Shown here one piece after another: positions 1 to 8,232 of a stretch of DNA of 59,343 nucleotides (its first letter is position 1; each line of letters starts with the position of its first letter). A program made the translations under genes and the position numbers. This DNA comes from an uncultured Alphaproteobacteria bacterium. GTDB lineage: Bacteria > Pseudomonadota > Alphaproteobacteria > Rhodobacterales > Rhodobacteraceae. The notes under the pieces are model-generated. The model was not told where the DNA came from and searched no databases. It was given only the letters and a program-made list of their open reading frames with translations. The stretch covers positions 1 through 59,343 of the forward strand of contig CACGWW010000008.1 of the NCBI GenBank assembly GCA_902576905.1, written 5' to 3'.

Positions 1-657
1 AACAAGATAACCCAGTTTTCTGAGCTAGGGAATAAAGCCAACGAGAAGAATATGGATGTTATGAGCAAGAATTCCACCAGTGGTATGCTTTCAAAGGAAT
101 TAAATTCAGAACCGACTCTTTTTCGTCAGCCTATTACTCTAACTAATAAACTTGACACGCCCTCTCACTCAGAATCACTGAGTGCACAAAAACCTTCGGT
201 CTTCAACCAAGAAAATAACGAAAAATTGTTTCAAACACTAAATATGTTGTCACGGAATTGGGGGAATAAGCTAATAGATAAAATTGAAAAATCTATTGTC
301 GATGGGATCGAACAACTAGAAATTTCTTTAACGCCAAAGAGTTTGGGGAGGCTCAATGTCACGATAAATATACACGATACTATTGCTAAGATTAATATTG
401 TAGCTGAAAGTGCCAGCGCCGCCGCACTCTTAGGAGAAGCAGAACAGAAACTATCACAGATGATGGAAGCTTCTGGACTTAAGTTGGCATCGCTTCAAAC
501 ACTTACGCAACAGTTTGGTGGCAACCATAGAGGTAAGGGCCAAGAGCATAAGCTTGCTTCAACAGAGAAAAAGAGTAAAATCGAACAAGATTTAAACATA
601 CCAGAAAACGTTAAAAATATAAATAGTGAAAGCGAAGGACTTAACCTTATAGCTTAA
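1..657 (+). CDS. fliK: Flagellar hook-length control protein FliK, C-terminal part (5' end outside window)
   Basis: FliK is the secreted ruler that stops hook growth and switches the export apparatus to filament substrates. The reading frame is open to base 1, so the gene starts before the window; the first internal ATG is at 52. The visible 218 residues hold a Ser/Asn-rich stretch and then the conserved C-terminal hook domain with the pattern LEISLTPKSLGRLNVTINI, followed by an alanine-rich helix and a second helix ending near LKLASLQTL. This domain talks to FlhB, which is encoded downstream. The following fliL starts 17 bases after the stop, so the genes look co-transcribed. The identification rests on the C-terminal pattern and on position before fliL-fliM. 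Confidence 0.8.
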   Translation, partial: NKITQFSELGNKANEKNMDVMSKNSTSGMLSKELNSEPTLFRQPITLTNKLDTPSHSESLSAQKPSVFNQENNEKLFQTLNMLSRNWGNKLIDKIEKSIVDGIEQLEISLTPKSLGRLNVTINIHDTIAKINIVAESASAAALLGEAEQKLSQMMEASGLKLASLQTLTQQFGGNHRGKGQEHKLASTEKKSKIEQDLNIPENVKNINSESEGLNLIA

Positions 658-674
658 ATAAGAGGACAGGCAAA

Positions 675-1250
675 ATGGCAGAAGAAGAAAAAGAAGAAGA
701 GCCTAAAAAAGGCGGGTTAATGAGGATAATTATGCTTGCTTTAGGAGCTATTGCTTTAATCGGAATTGGTGTAGGAGCAGGATATTTTCTATTTGGAGGG
801 AAGCCAGCTGACCCATCGACAGAAATAGAGGAAATAATTGAAAGAAAGATGAAGGAAGCTGAAGAAGCAAAAGCGGCAGAGGAAGCTGCAAATGCTGGAC
901 CTCAAAAAAAGGAAGCTCCAGAAGTGGAAAAGTTTATAACAACTTATTACGAGTTCCCAGGAAACTTTACAACAAACTTAAGAGGCTCTAGAAAGTTTTT
1001 ACAAGCGGGAATCGGGGTTTCGACCCAATATGATGAAAACGTCATAACAAATGTAGAAGATCATCAATTATCTCTAAGGTCTAGTATTTTGGCTGTTATG
1101 AGTGAATTTTCTGAACAAGATATTGAGGGTAAATCTGGAAGAGATGCACTTGCAAAAGCTATTGCAGCAGAGCTAAACACAAAATTGCAGGCTTTAGAAG
1201 GATTTGGAGGTATTGAGAACGTTCATTTTACTTCTTTTATGCTTCAATAA
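675..1250 (+). CDS. fliL: Flagellar basal body-associated protein FliL
   Basis: FliL is a single-pass inner-membrane protein that surrounds the stator and supports torque generation. Seen here: a short charged cytoplasmic head (Glu/Lys-rich, residues 1-14), one membrane segment at about 16-40 (glycine- and isoleucine-rich), a Glu/Ala-rich linker and a periplasmic domain from about residue 85 containing TTYYEFPGNFTTNL and ending in FTSFMLQ. Length (191 aa) is normal for the family. An AGAGGACAGG ribosome-binding region precedes the ATG. It sits between fliK and fliM in the usual order. Confidence 0.9.
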   Translation: MAEEEKEEEPKKGGLMRIIMLALGAIALIGIGVGAGYFLFGGKPADPSTEIEEIIERKMKEAEEAKAAEEAANAGPQKKEAPEVEKFITTYYEFPGNFTTNLRGSRKFLQAGIGVSTQYDENVITNVEDHQLSLRSSILAVMSEFSEQDIEGKSGRDALAKAIAAELNTKLQALEGFGGIENVHFTSFMLQ

Positions 1251-1269
1251 AAATGGAATGAGGGTATAA

Positions 1270-2247
1270 GTGGTATCATCTAGAAAATTATCCAGTGAGG
1301 AAGTTGATGCACTCATTGAGGGTTTGCAGACCGATGATAATGGAGGTTCGTCATCTTCTGACTTATCAGAAGCTGCTAACGTGAGACCGTATAAGTTTGG
1401 GTCAGATGAGTTATCTTTGTTGGGAGATTACTACGCTCTAAGGCTTGTAAACGAAAGATTCGCGCGACAAGCTAGAAGTGTCTTTCTTCCCATGCTGAGA
1501 ATTCTTCCGCGAATATCTTCTTTTCCTCCTGAAGTGAAAACATTTGATGAATACTCATCAGGGATTGAAAGCTTTATGAGCTTAACATCCAATAGATTAG
1601 AAGAACTCAGAGGGAATATGCTACTGGTTATGGACCCAAATTTTATCTCTATTTTAACAAATTCTTATTATGGTGGACAAATTGAAGCAATAAAGGAAAA
1701 GAGATCCGAGTTTACGAGTACTGAAGAAAGGCTAATAGAGATCGTATCTGAAGGGCTTAACAGGATGCTGGAGAAAGCATGGTATGATCTTATGCCAATT
1801 ACTCTTGTAGAACAAAGTAGAGAAGTTAATCCACAATTCGCTTCATTTGTTGATAATTCTGAGATGGTGATAATATGCTCTTTTGTAGTTCAATTACCTG
1901 GTGTTGATGCAGCAACCTTTGATGTAATCTATCCACTACAAACGCTTAAGCCTATTGCTTCCCAGCTAAGATCTAGAGTTCAAAGCGAGGTAATTGATGA
2001 TGATTATACATGGAAAGAAAAGTTAGAACGCATGGTAATGGAGATTCCTTTGAATGTCAGTTGCCGATTAAGTGAACCTACTGTACAAATGAATAAACTT
2101 CTCCAAACTCGAGCAGGTGATACCTTCCCTATATATGTGGGTGAAGGCATTGAAGTTTTAATTGAAGATCAATTGGTGTTTTTAAGTGAATTAGGAGAAC
2201 TTTCTGGACAAGCAGCGGTAAATATTAAGAAAAGATTAAGTAAATAA
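1270..2247 (+). CDS. fliM: Flagellar motor switch protein FliM
   Basis: FliM is the C-ring component that binds phosphorylated CheY and, with FliG and FliN, sets rotation direction. The start is a GTG; the N-terminal peptide KLSSEEVDALIEGL is a recognisable form of the CheY-binding EIDALL motif. An acidic and Ser-rich tether (about 20-35) leads to the CheC-like middle domain, and the C-terminal quarter is the SpoA domain that pairs with FliN. Length 325 aa is typical. Only 19 bases separate it from fliL and 16 from fliN, which supports one operon. Confidence 0.93.
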   Translation: MVSSRKLSSEEVDALIEGLQTDDNGGSSSSDLSEAANVRPYKFGSDELSLLGDYYALRLVNERFARQARSVFLPMLRILPRISSFPPEVKTFDEYSSGIESFMSLTSNRLEELRGNMLLVMDPNFISILTNSYYGGQIEAIKEKRSEFTSTEERLIEIVSEGLNRMLEKAWYDLMPITLVEQSREVNPQFASFVDNSEMVIICSFVVQLPGVDAATFDVIYPLQTLKPIASQLRSRVQSEVIDDDYTWKEKLERMVMEIPLNVSCRLSEPTVQMNKLLQTRAGDTFPIYVGEGIEVLIEDQLVFLSELGELSGQAAVNIKKRLSK

Positions 2248-2263
2248 CAAATGGGATCAAACA

Positions 2264-2605
2264 ATGGGTGAAGAAGAAAATATAGAGGAACAAAGTGAAG
2301 AGCAGTCAGCTAATATTGAAGAAAAAGATCAAAACACCGCTTCTGCGGATAATCTGCGCGTTTTAGAAAATATTGATGTTAAACTGACAGTTGAAGTAGG
2401 CAGTGCCGAGCTCAAAATTAAAGAATTACTCAGGCTAAATGAAGGATCTGTAATTGAGCTAGATAGGTTAGCTGGAGACCCATTAGACATATTAATAAAT
2501 GGAACAATGATTGCTAAAGGTGAGGTCGTAATGGTTGGTGAAAGATTTGGCATAAGATTCGTTGAGATAGTTGATCCTCAAAAAAGAATTGAGAGTGTCA
2601 AATAA
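2264..2605 (+). CDS. fliN: Flagellar motor switch protein FliN
   Basis: FliN forms the base of the C-ring and helps deliver export substrates. The 113-residue product has a Glu-rich tail (1-25) followed by a SpoA domain with the signatures DVKLTVEVGSAELKIKELL and GEVVMVGERFGIRFVEIV. Length and position after fliM are standard. A 120-base gap follows, long for this tightly packed cluster, and that gap holds a probable sigma-54 promoter, so fliO onward may also be transcribed separately. Confidence 0.93.
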   Translation: MGEEENIEEQSEEQSANIEEKDQNTASADNLRVLENIDVKLTVEVGSAELKIKELLRLNEGSVIELDRLAGDPLDILINGTMIAKGEVVMVGERFGIRFVEIVDPQKRIESVK

Positions 2606-2685
2606 ATAGGTCATTTTTTTGACGTTATTCGTTGAAATTTAATATTTATCTTCCAAAATACGTCTGATTTACAAGAATAATTTCT

Positions 2686-2702
2686 TTGGCACAATATTTG
2701 CC
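2686..2702 (+). promoter_or_regulatory. Probable sigma-54 promoter upstream of fliO
   Basis: The sequence TTGGCACAATATTTGCC matches the sigma-54 -24/-12 consensus (TGGCAC-N5-TTGC) with GG at 2688-2689 and GC at 2700-2701, exactly 10 bases between them. The expected transcript start is near 2712, giving a very short leader just before the strong AAGGAGG ribosome-binding site and the fliO ATG at 2726. rpoN itself lies at 12420-13910. The motif and spacing are seen directly; activity is inferred. Confidence 0.72.
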
Positions 2703-2725
2703 TTTTACTAAGCAAGGAGGCAGGT

Positions 2726-3148
2726 ATGCAAGTTCAAGATATAAGCGTAACACAAATAGTTGTTGTTTTACTCTTTTTAGGTGCTCTTATTGTTTTACAA
2801 CAGTTACTGAAAAATAATAAATTTAGTTTCCAAAGCCATTTAAATAAAAAGAAAAGAATAAAATTCATTGATGAATTTGCTTTGAGTAATTCCGAGCGAA
2901 TTAGATTAATTAGAGTTGATAACAAAGAATATCTTTATTTCTTTGTTAAAGGATCCCAACCAACAATTATTCCTCATGAAGGAAAAAACACATCAACAAT
3001 TAAGCAAAATATTAAACTTAGCCAGCTTTCGGATAAAACGACTGGTGAACCGCGCAATGAGGAAAAGTCAAATAATAAACCTAATATTTTGTCAGACGCG
3101 ATATCTAATGCACGAAAAATGAATCCAAAGCTAGGATTTAAGAGATGA
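2726..3148 (+). CDS. fliO: Flagellar biosynthesis protein FliO
   Basis: FliO is a small membrane protein that stabilises assembly of the FliP ring of the flagellar type III export gate. The 140-aa product has an N-terminal membrane segment (about residues 10-29, VVVLLFLGALIVLQQLL) and then a cytoplasmic domain with IKFIDEFALSNSERIRLIRV and KEYLYFF, the usual FliO beta-strand pattern. A strong AAGGAGG site precedes the ATG. It overlaps fliP by 4 bases. FliO is often absent from alphaproteobacterial flagellar sets, so its presence is informative about the type of system. Confidence 0.85.
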   Translation: MQVQDISVTQIVVVLLFLGALIVLQQLLKNNKFSFQSHLNKKKRIKFIDEFALSNSERIRLIRVDNKEYLYFFVKGSQPTIIPHEGKNTSTIKQNIKLSQLSDKTTGEPRNEEKSNNKPNILSDAISNARKMNPKLGFKR

Positions 3149-3924
3149 TAAAATTCAAAAATATATTAGCATTGCTACCGATAATATTGTTATTTCTTCT
3201 AGCTGGTTCTGCCTTTGCACAGAACGGCATATCAAACTTTGCGGAAGGACTCCCAGCTTTGAAGGTTGAAAGCAATGGTGACGCAGAAACAACCTACTCT
3301 TTATCGCTACAGATCCTCGCTCTAATGACCGGGTTGACCCTGCTCCCCTCCATAGTGCTAGGAGCTACTTCATTCACCAGAATAATAATTGTTTTGTCAA
3401 TACTCAGACAAGCTATGGGAACGCAACAAACTCCACCAAACCAGGTTCTTATAGCGATAGCACTTTTCTTAACTTTCTTTATTATGACCCCAACACTGAC
3501 GGAAATAAATAAAATAGCCCTCGACCCCTATCTTGAAGGGGAGTTACCAGCAAAAACAGCATTATCTAAGGGATCAAATACCCTTAAGGAATTTTTAGTA
3601 AAAAATACTAGAGAAAATGATTTATCTATGTTTACGGATTTAATCGGCAATGAAGGATATCGTGATCATGAGGATATACCACTTACCGTAATACTCCCAG
3701 CTTTCATTACATCAGAATTGAAAACTGCTTTTCAAATAGGCTTTCTTCTTTTCCTTCCTTTTCTGGTTATAGATATGGTGATTGCCTCGATATTGATGTC
3801 CTTAGGAATGATGATGCTCAGTCCTATGTTAGTCGCCCTTCCCTTTAAGCTTCTCCTTTTTGTTCTGGTTGATGGTTGGGCAATGACGGTGGGATCGCTG
3901 GTAGCAACTTATGTGTCAAATTAA
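3145..3924 (+). CDS. fliP: Flagellar export gate protein FliP
   Basis: FliP is the main subunit of the export gate through which hook and filament proteins pass. Seen here: a cleavable-looking signal peptide (1-25, ending AGSAFAQ), the first membrane segments carrying the family signature FTRIIIVLSILRQAMGTQQ, a periplasmic loop rich in charged residues (about 120-185), and two C-terminal membrane segments with the Met-rich MSLGMMMLSPM stretch. Length 259 aa is typical. The start codon overlaps the fliO stop (ATGA), which implies translational coupling. Confidence 0.95.
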   Translation: MIKFKNILALLPIILLFLLAGSAFAQNGISNFAEGLPALKVESNGDAETTYSLSLQILALMTGLTLLPSIVLGATSFTRIIIVLSILRQAMGTQQTPPNQVLIAIALFLTFFIMTPTLTEINKIALDPYLEGELPAKTALSKGSNTLKEFLVKNTRENDLSMFTDLIGNEGYRDHEDIPLTVILPAFITSELKTAFQIGFLLFLPFLVIDMVIASILMSLGMMMLSPMLVALPFKLLLFVLVDGWAMTVGSLVATYVSN

Positions 3925-3939
3925 TAAAGGAGCTTTAGC

Positions 3940-4212
3940 ATGGAATTCGACAAGAACGTCAATTATTTAGAAGATGCTTTCTGGCAAATAATTATTTCAG
4001 CAGGCCCAGTCCTCATAGTGGCACTTGGCATAGGCCTCTTGATTGGTATAATTCAGGCAGCAACTTCGATCAATGAAATGACCTTGAGTTTTGTTCCAAA
4101 GTTAGTGCTTGTTCTTTTGACTTTGGCTTTGATTGCAAATTTTATGTTAACTGGTCTTTCCGATTACTTTGCGTTTATTTTTGATCAAATAGCAGCAATC
4201 GGTCAAGCCTAA
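3940..4212 (+). CDS. fliQ: Flagellar export gate protein FliQ
   Basis: FliQ is the small two-helix membrane protein that packs around the FliP-FliR core of the export gate. The 90-aa product shows membrane segments at about 17-40 and 50-75 with the conserved GLLIGIIQAATSINEMTLSF stretch between and into them. An AAAGGAG site lies 9 bases before the ATG. Size and location between fliP and fliR are diagnostic. Confidence 0.94.
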   Translation: MEFDKNVNYLEDAFWQIIISAGPVLIVALGIGLLIGIIQAATSINEMTLSFVPKLVLVLLTLALIANFMLTGLSDYFAFIFDQIAAIGQA

Positions 4213-4214
4213 AA

Positions 4215-5030
4215 ATGGAACAATCAATTAATGAGATTATTCCAGGCCTAGGGCTTCAAAATATAATAGAAATATTACTAGCTTTTTTTTTAACTTCTAT
4301 CAGACTTAGTGCTTTCATTATTGCATCACCTTTTTTTAGTGCACGATTTATTATGTTGAGAGTAAGAATAATAATTGCATTTGTAATTTCAATTGTAGTT
4401 TTTTCAATTCACCCTTTGGATCTAGACACTCAGGTACTCACCTCTGCCTATGGTATCGCTATTATTTTTAAAGAGATTGCTATAGGCGTGACCGCTGGAC
4501 TTATACTTTCTATAATGTTCTCAGCAGCATCCTTAGCAGGGGAAAAAATTGCAACCAGCGCAGGCTTAAGTTATGCAGCCCAAGTAGACCCAGTTTCTGG
4601 AGTCCAGACACCCGTGGTAAGCCAAATTTTGTATCTTTTCCTTATAATGATTTTTTTGACAGTTGATGGTCACCTCATAGCACTAAGGATCATAATTGAA
4701 AGTTATAATTTCATCCCTATAGGTACGCTCCCAGTTCCTTCAGCATTAATAGATGGTGGAATGGCTGCTTCAGGCTCCATGTTCTTAAATGCGTCGATAA
4801 TTATGATGCCAGTTGTTTTGGTAGTATTACTTATCAATGTGGCAATAGGAATAATTACTCGATCGGCTCCGCAATTAAATTTGTTTTCATTTGGTTTCCC
4901 GATCACAATGCTTGGTACTTTTATTGTTTTATATTTTTCCATAAGCAACCTAGGATTTGCGTTTTCAGATTTGATTGATTCATCTCTCGACCATCTAATG
5001 ACAACTCTTGAAAGTTTAAAAGATGGCTGA
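4215..5030 (+). CDS. fliR: Flagellar export gate protein FliR
   Basis: FliR is the single-copy subunit that completes the FliP5-FliQ4-FliR1 export gate. The 271-aa product is hydrophobic throughout, with about six membrane segments; the conserved region around KEIAIGVTAGLILSIMFSAA and the AAQVDPVSGVQTPVVSQ loop are family hallmarks. It starts 2 bases after fliQ and its 3' end overlaps flhB by 8 bases. Confidence 0.94.
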   Translation: MEQSINEIIPGLGLQNIIEILLAFFLTSIRLSAFIIASPFFSARFIMLRVRIIIAFVISIVVFSIHPLDLDTQVLTSAYGIAIIFKEIAIGVTAGLILSIMFSAASLAGEKIATSAGLSYAAQVDPVSGVQTPVVSQILYLFLIMIFLTVDGHLIALRIIIESYNFIPIGTLPVPSALIDGGMAASGSMFLNASIIMMPVVLVVLLINVAIGIITRSAPQLNLFSFGFPITMLGTFIVLYFSISNLGFAFSDLIDSSLDHLMTTLESLKDG

Positions 5031-6186
5031 AGAAAACCAAGATGGACAGGAAAAAACGGAGGAGCCTTCCCAACGCAAAATTGACAAACATAAAGAAGAC
5101 GGAAAGGTTTTAAGTTCTAAAGAAATGTTTGTTTTCACAGGGATCGCGGGAGCTTTGTTGCTTATGTACGCTTTTTCTTTTGCATTTAAACCACTCTTAT
5201 TTGAATGGGGAAATCTATTTGTTTTCACAGGAAATGACAAGCTGGACGATTTACCAACAACAAAATCATTAGATGCTTTATTTTTTATATTAAAAATCTC
5301 TCTATATGTTGGCGTGCCAATGTTAGTCGTCGTATTGGCTACGCAATTTGCCGTTGGAGGTATAAATTTTGCGCCCAAAGCCCTCAATTTCAAATCTAAT
5401 AGAATTAATCCCTTAAGTGGATTAAAAAGAATGTTCTCCTTAAAGAGTTTAGTTGAGCTTGGAAAGGCATTATTAAAAGTCGGTTTGTTATTTGCAAGTT
5501 CTATTGGCGTAATTTACTATTTGCTGCCTCAAATACTGCGAATTACAGATGGTAATCTAAAGACTGGGCTAGAACTCACTCAATCTTCTTTTCCGCTCTT
5601 GATAGGAGCCTTGCTGATTTGTTTATTGGTAATAGCGGCAATAGACTATTTTTATCAAAGGTACGAGCACATCAAGTCTCTTCGAATGACTAAGCAAGAA
5701 GTTAAAGACGAGTATAAACAAACAGAGGGTTCCCCTGAAGTAAGAGCGAAAATAAGGCGACTTCAAATGGAAAGTGCCACGAAATCTGCGAAGCAGCAAG
5801 AAGCTTTAGAAAACATGGGTGAGGCCACAGCTATTATAACAAACCCAACGCATTTTGCTGTAGCTCTCAAATACGAAGTTGGGCAAATAGGAGCCCCCAA
5901 AATCATTGCGATGGGTAAGGGACTAATCGCAAAAAGGATAATAGATATCGGCACTGAGAAGAACATAACAAGTTTTCGAAGCCCACTACTCGCTAGAGCA
6001 TTATTTTTTACAGGAGAAATTGGAGAAGAGATCTCTGAAAAGCTTTACAATGCGGTAGCAGTAGCACTAGCATATGTTTATAAACTAGACAGAGGGGAAG
6101 ATATAGAAACCCCAGATATTGATGTTCCAGAGGATTTAAGATTCAATGAAAATGGAACGATTTTGAAGGAGAATGGATATGCCTAG
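5023..6186 (+). CDS. flhB: Flagellar export switch protein FlhB
   Basis: FlhB sits at the export gate and switches substrate class from rod/hook to filament after autocleavage. Four membrane segments occupy about residues 35-215. The cytoplasmic domain carries the self-cleavage motif NPTH at residues 274-277, within ITNPTHFAVALKYE. The N-terminal KTEEPSQRKIDKHKEDGKV peptide is also conserved. It overlaps fliR by 8 bases and the next small gene by 14. Length 387 aa is normal. Confidence 0.95.
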   Translation: MAEENQDGQEKTEEPSQRKIDKHKEDGKVLSSKEMFVFTGIAGALLLMYAFSFAFKPLLFEWGNLFVFTGNDKLDDLPTTKSLDALFFILKISLYVGVPMLVVVLATQFAVGGINFAPKALNFKSNRINPLSGLKRMFSLKSLVELGKALLKVGLLFASSIGVIYYLLPQILRITDGNLKTGLELTQSSFPLLIGALLICLLVIAAIDYFYQRYEHIKSLRMTKQEVKDEYKQTEGSPEVRAKIRRLQMESATKSAKQQEALENMGEATAIITNPTHFAVALKYEVGQIGAPKIIAMGKGLIAKRIIDIGTEKNITSFRSPLLARALFFTGEIGEEISEKLYNAVAVALAYVYKLDRGEDIETPDIDVPEDLRFNENGTILKENGYA

Positions 6187-6406
6187 AAGAAGCCACGAAT
6201 CTCTTGGAGACTATATAAGTTCCGCTTGCTTTGGAGGAGTTGCTTTTCTATCCCTATTAAACGGTCTTGAAGCATTTTATGCGGGCAATATTTTTAGAGC
6301 TGTAGTTATTTGGATTGTCTGTTTTTTGTTGTGCCTGGCTGTCTTTAGATATGCAATAGCTCGCCTTTTTGACTCTATCAATGAGAAAAAAAATAGAAAA
6401 TCATGA
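6173..6406 (+). CDS. Small two-helix membrane protein downstream of flhB, unknown function
   Basis: This 77-aa product is not recognised. It has a short basic head and two membrane segments (about 18-35 and 38-62), and ends in a Lys/Arg-rich tail, so both ends probably face the cytoplasm. It overlaps the flhB 3' end by 14 bases and the next gene by 4, the same tight coupling as in the flagellar operon, which argues that it is a real, co-expressed gene. A second in-frame ATG is at 6179. Role unknown; a motility or export accessory is an inference from position only. Confidence 0.6.
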   Translation: MDMPRRSHESLGDYISSACFGGVAFLSLLNGLEAFYAGNIFRAVVIWIVCFLLCLAVFRYAIARLFDSINEKKNRKS

Positions 6407-6597
6407 CAACTTGTAATCAATGCATTCATTTGTTTATTACACATGATCCTAGACGAAGGTGGGGTTGTCGAAAGTTTGGTTTCAAGTCGTCAAAGATTCC
6501 TTACCAAGAGGTTATGGCAACAACTGGCATGAAATGTGCTTACTACAAACGTAGAAATGTTAAAAAAATAATTGAATCTCGCAGGAGGTCACATTAA
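6403..6597 (+). CDS. Cys-rich mini-protein in flagellar operon (putative metal-binding)
   Basis: A 64-residue basic protein with two cysteine groups: CNQC near the N terminus, GCRKFGFKSSKIP in the middle and MKCAYYKRR later, giving four cysteines spaced like a small zinc-binding fold. I recall similar mini-proteins (C-x2-C-x2-F...GC..FGFKS..P...G..C) from other motile proteobacteria, sometimes labelled uracil-DNA glycosylase by error; nothing enzymatic is visible here. It overlaps the preceding gene by 4 bases and shares one base with the next (TAATG). Zinc binding and function are inferred. Confidence 0.62.
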   Translation: MTTCNQCIHLFITHDPRRRWGCRKFGFKSSKIPYQEVMATTGMKCAYYKRRNVKKIIESRRRSH

Positions 6598-7346
6598 TGA
6601 GCTCAGATCTAAGTACAATCGAAGAAAGTATTAAAATCGCCCTAGATGCAGCAGACGCGGCGACTGATGTAACCTCTGAATACAACAAAGTAAAAAGAGA
6701 GCATAAAAAACTGGAGACACAAGTGAAGCAAATACATCGTTATACGACTATAATTTTTGGAAGCTCTATGATCGCAGCAATAGTAGCGATGATATTTTCA
6801 TCAGTACTCTATTTTCGTTCAATGTCAGACTTGAGTGTGATGACGACTACAAATAGAGAGGCTCTTGTGATTTTTGCAGAAAATGTTGATGATCTCAAAG
6901 ATAACGTCAAAGCTTTATCAGTGGCCATGGAGAGTCAGGTAGCACTCGAAAAACAGAATGCAAAATTAGTAGAGGAGTTATCTTCTTTGAGAAAAGAAAT
7001 TTCTGTTGCAACAAATGCTCTTGCTAGCAGAGTACTTGAACAAAACAAAGGCTTACAGGACGCAATGACCAAAAATACAGAGCAAGCAGTTAATATATTT
7101 GCTGAAAAAATAGCCCAATCATTTGAAAAAAGGCTTAATGAGCTTAGTAAAGGAATTGATGCTTATCAAAATGAACTCCTCGCTTCTTTAAAGGATATGA
7201 ATGCTTCTACATCTGACAATATGGTAATGGAAGAGATATCTAAGTCTCAAAACCAATTAACAAAAGAAATCAGATCTCTCTATAAAAAGAACGAAGAAAT
7301 ATTCAGTAAAATTAAGAGCTCAGATGGACTGATTAAATTCCCATGA
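6597..7346 (+). CDS. Membrane-anchored coiled-coil protein of unknown function
   Basis: A 249-aa product with a charged N-terminal segment (1-47), one membrane segment at about 48-72 (TIIFGSSMIAAIVAMIF), and then a long region rich in Leu, Lys, Glu, Asn and Gln with heptad-like spacing up to the end, which predicts a periplasmic or cytoplasmic coiled coil. A GCAGGAGG site precedes the ATG, and the start overlaps the previous stop by one base. The layout resembles chemoreceptor-like or stator-accessory scaffolds, but no signalling tip or enzyme motif is visible. Position suggests a motility role. Confidence 0.6.
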   Translation: MSSDLSTIEESIKIALDAADAATDVTSEYNKVKREHKKLETQVKQIHRYTTIIFGSSMIAAIVAMIFSSVLYFRSMSDLSVMTTTNREALVIFAENVDDLKDNVKALSVAMESQVALEKQNAKLVEELSSLRKEISVATNALASRVLEQNKGLQDAMTKNTEQAVNIFAEKIAQSFEKRLNELSKGIDAYQNELLASLKDMNASTSDNMVMEEISKSQNQLTKEIRSLYKKNEEIFSKIKSSDGLIKFP

Positions 7347-7365
7347 TTTTTTGGAAACAGCTACT

Positions 7366-8232
7366 ATGCAAGATTTAGATAGTCAACAATCAGAGAGCGA
7401 AAACGAGGACTTCATTAAGTCAGAAATGTCCGACGAAAATTCTAATAAGTTGAACGAAAGTTCCTCTGAAGAAGCACAACTGCAAACTTTCTTAAAGCTT
7501 AAAGAGCATGGCCAATCTTCTAGAACTAAAGCTTTAAGACTGAAAGAAAATGATGTGATAGTTGCGGTAGATGGAAGCAGTTATCATGAGAGCATAGATA
7601 AATTGGTTGATCTACTGTCTAGTGGAGAAGAAGGTGACATGTGGCTCTTAACGGTATGGAGAAATGGTAAGTTTTTTGAGATATTTACCAGAGGTCCATT
7701 AGGTGGAATTTTTGAATTCACTCGTCCTGAAGAGTCTCAGATGATTATGGAATTGTTTCAGAAAAGGGAAATGGGACAGAAAGAGGAATACCGTATTTTT
7801 GAGGCACTGAGAGATGTTAAAAGAGTGGTAGATGTCTACGATACCACACATACTCAGCTCGCAGTTATCTTACCTCCGGTATGGTTGGTGCAACAGAAAA
7901 TGTGGGAGCCATTGTTAGCGATACTTTGTGTTTATCTTATCACCTTCAGCGTAAATATATATCTTTTTATATTAGCAGTCGTTTTAGTAGGCCTCTATTT
8001 AAGAAAAGGCCAAGTCACTCTTAGAAGAAGCTACGGGCTGTTTCAGGATAGGCAAGTATGGGCAATAGTTGCGGCAAGATCCGATAAAGAAGCTCAAGAG
8101 ATGTGTCGGAACCTCGATGAAAAAGTTAATTTTATAAATTCCGTCTTAAAACCTTATAAAAAGGAAGTTCCTAAGCCTAGGAAAAAGAATAAATCTGGGA
8201 ATGTTCTCAAAGCCCCACAACAATACACGTAA
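7366..8232 (+). CDS. PDZ-like domain membrane protein, unknown function
   Basis: The product (288 aa from the ATG at 7366; a TTG at 7351 would add five residues) has an acidic tail (about 1-40), then a PDZ-like segment with ALRLKENDVIVAVDGSSYH and LLTVWRNGKFFEIFT, a charged helical region, and a pair of closely spaced membrane segments at about 185-222, followed by a basic C-terminal domain. A GGAA sequence lies 9 bases before 7366. It ends the run of genes after flhB. PDZ modules usually bind protein C-termini, so a scaffold role in the envelope is possible, but this is inference. Confidence 0.58.
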   Translation: MQDLDSQQSESENEDFIKSEMSDENSNKLNESSSEEAQLQTFLKLKEHGQSSRTKALRLKENDVIVAVDGSSYHESIDKLVDLLSSGEEGDMWLLTVWRNGKFFEIFTRGPLGGIFEFTRPEESQMIMELFQKREMGQKEEYRIFEALRDVKRVVDVYDTTHTQLAVILPPVWLVQQKMWEPLLAILCVYLITFSVNIYLFILAVVLVGLYLRKGQVTLRRSYGLFQDRQVWAIVAARSDKEAQEMCRNLDEKVNFINSVLKPYKKEVPKPRKKNKSGNVLKAPQQYT

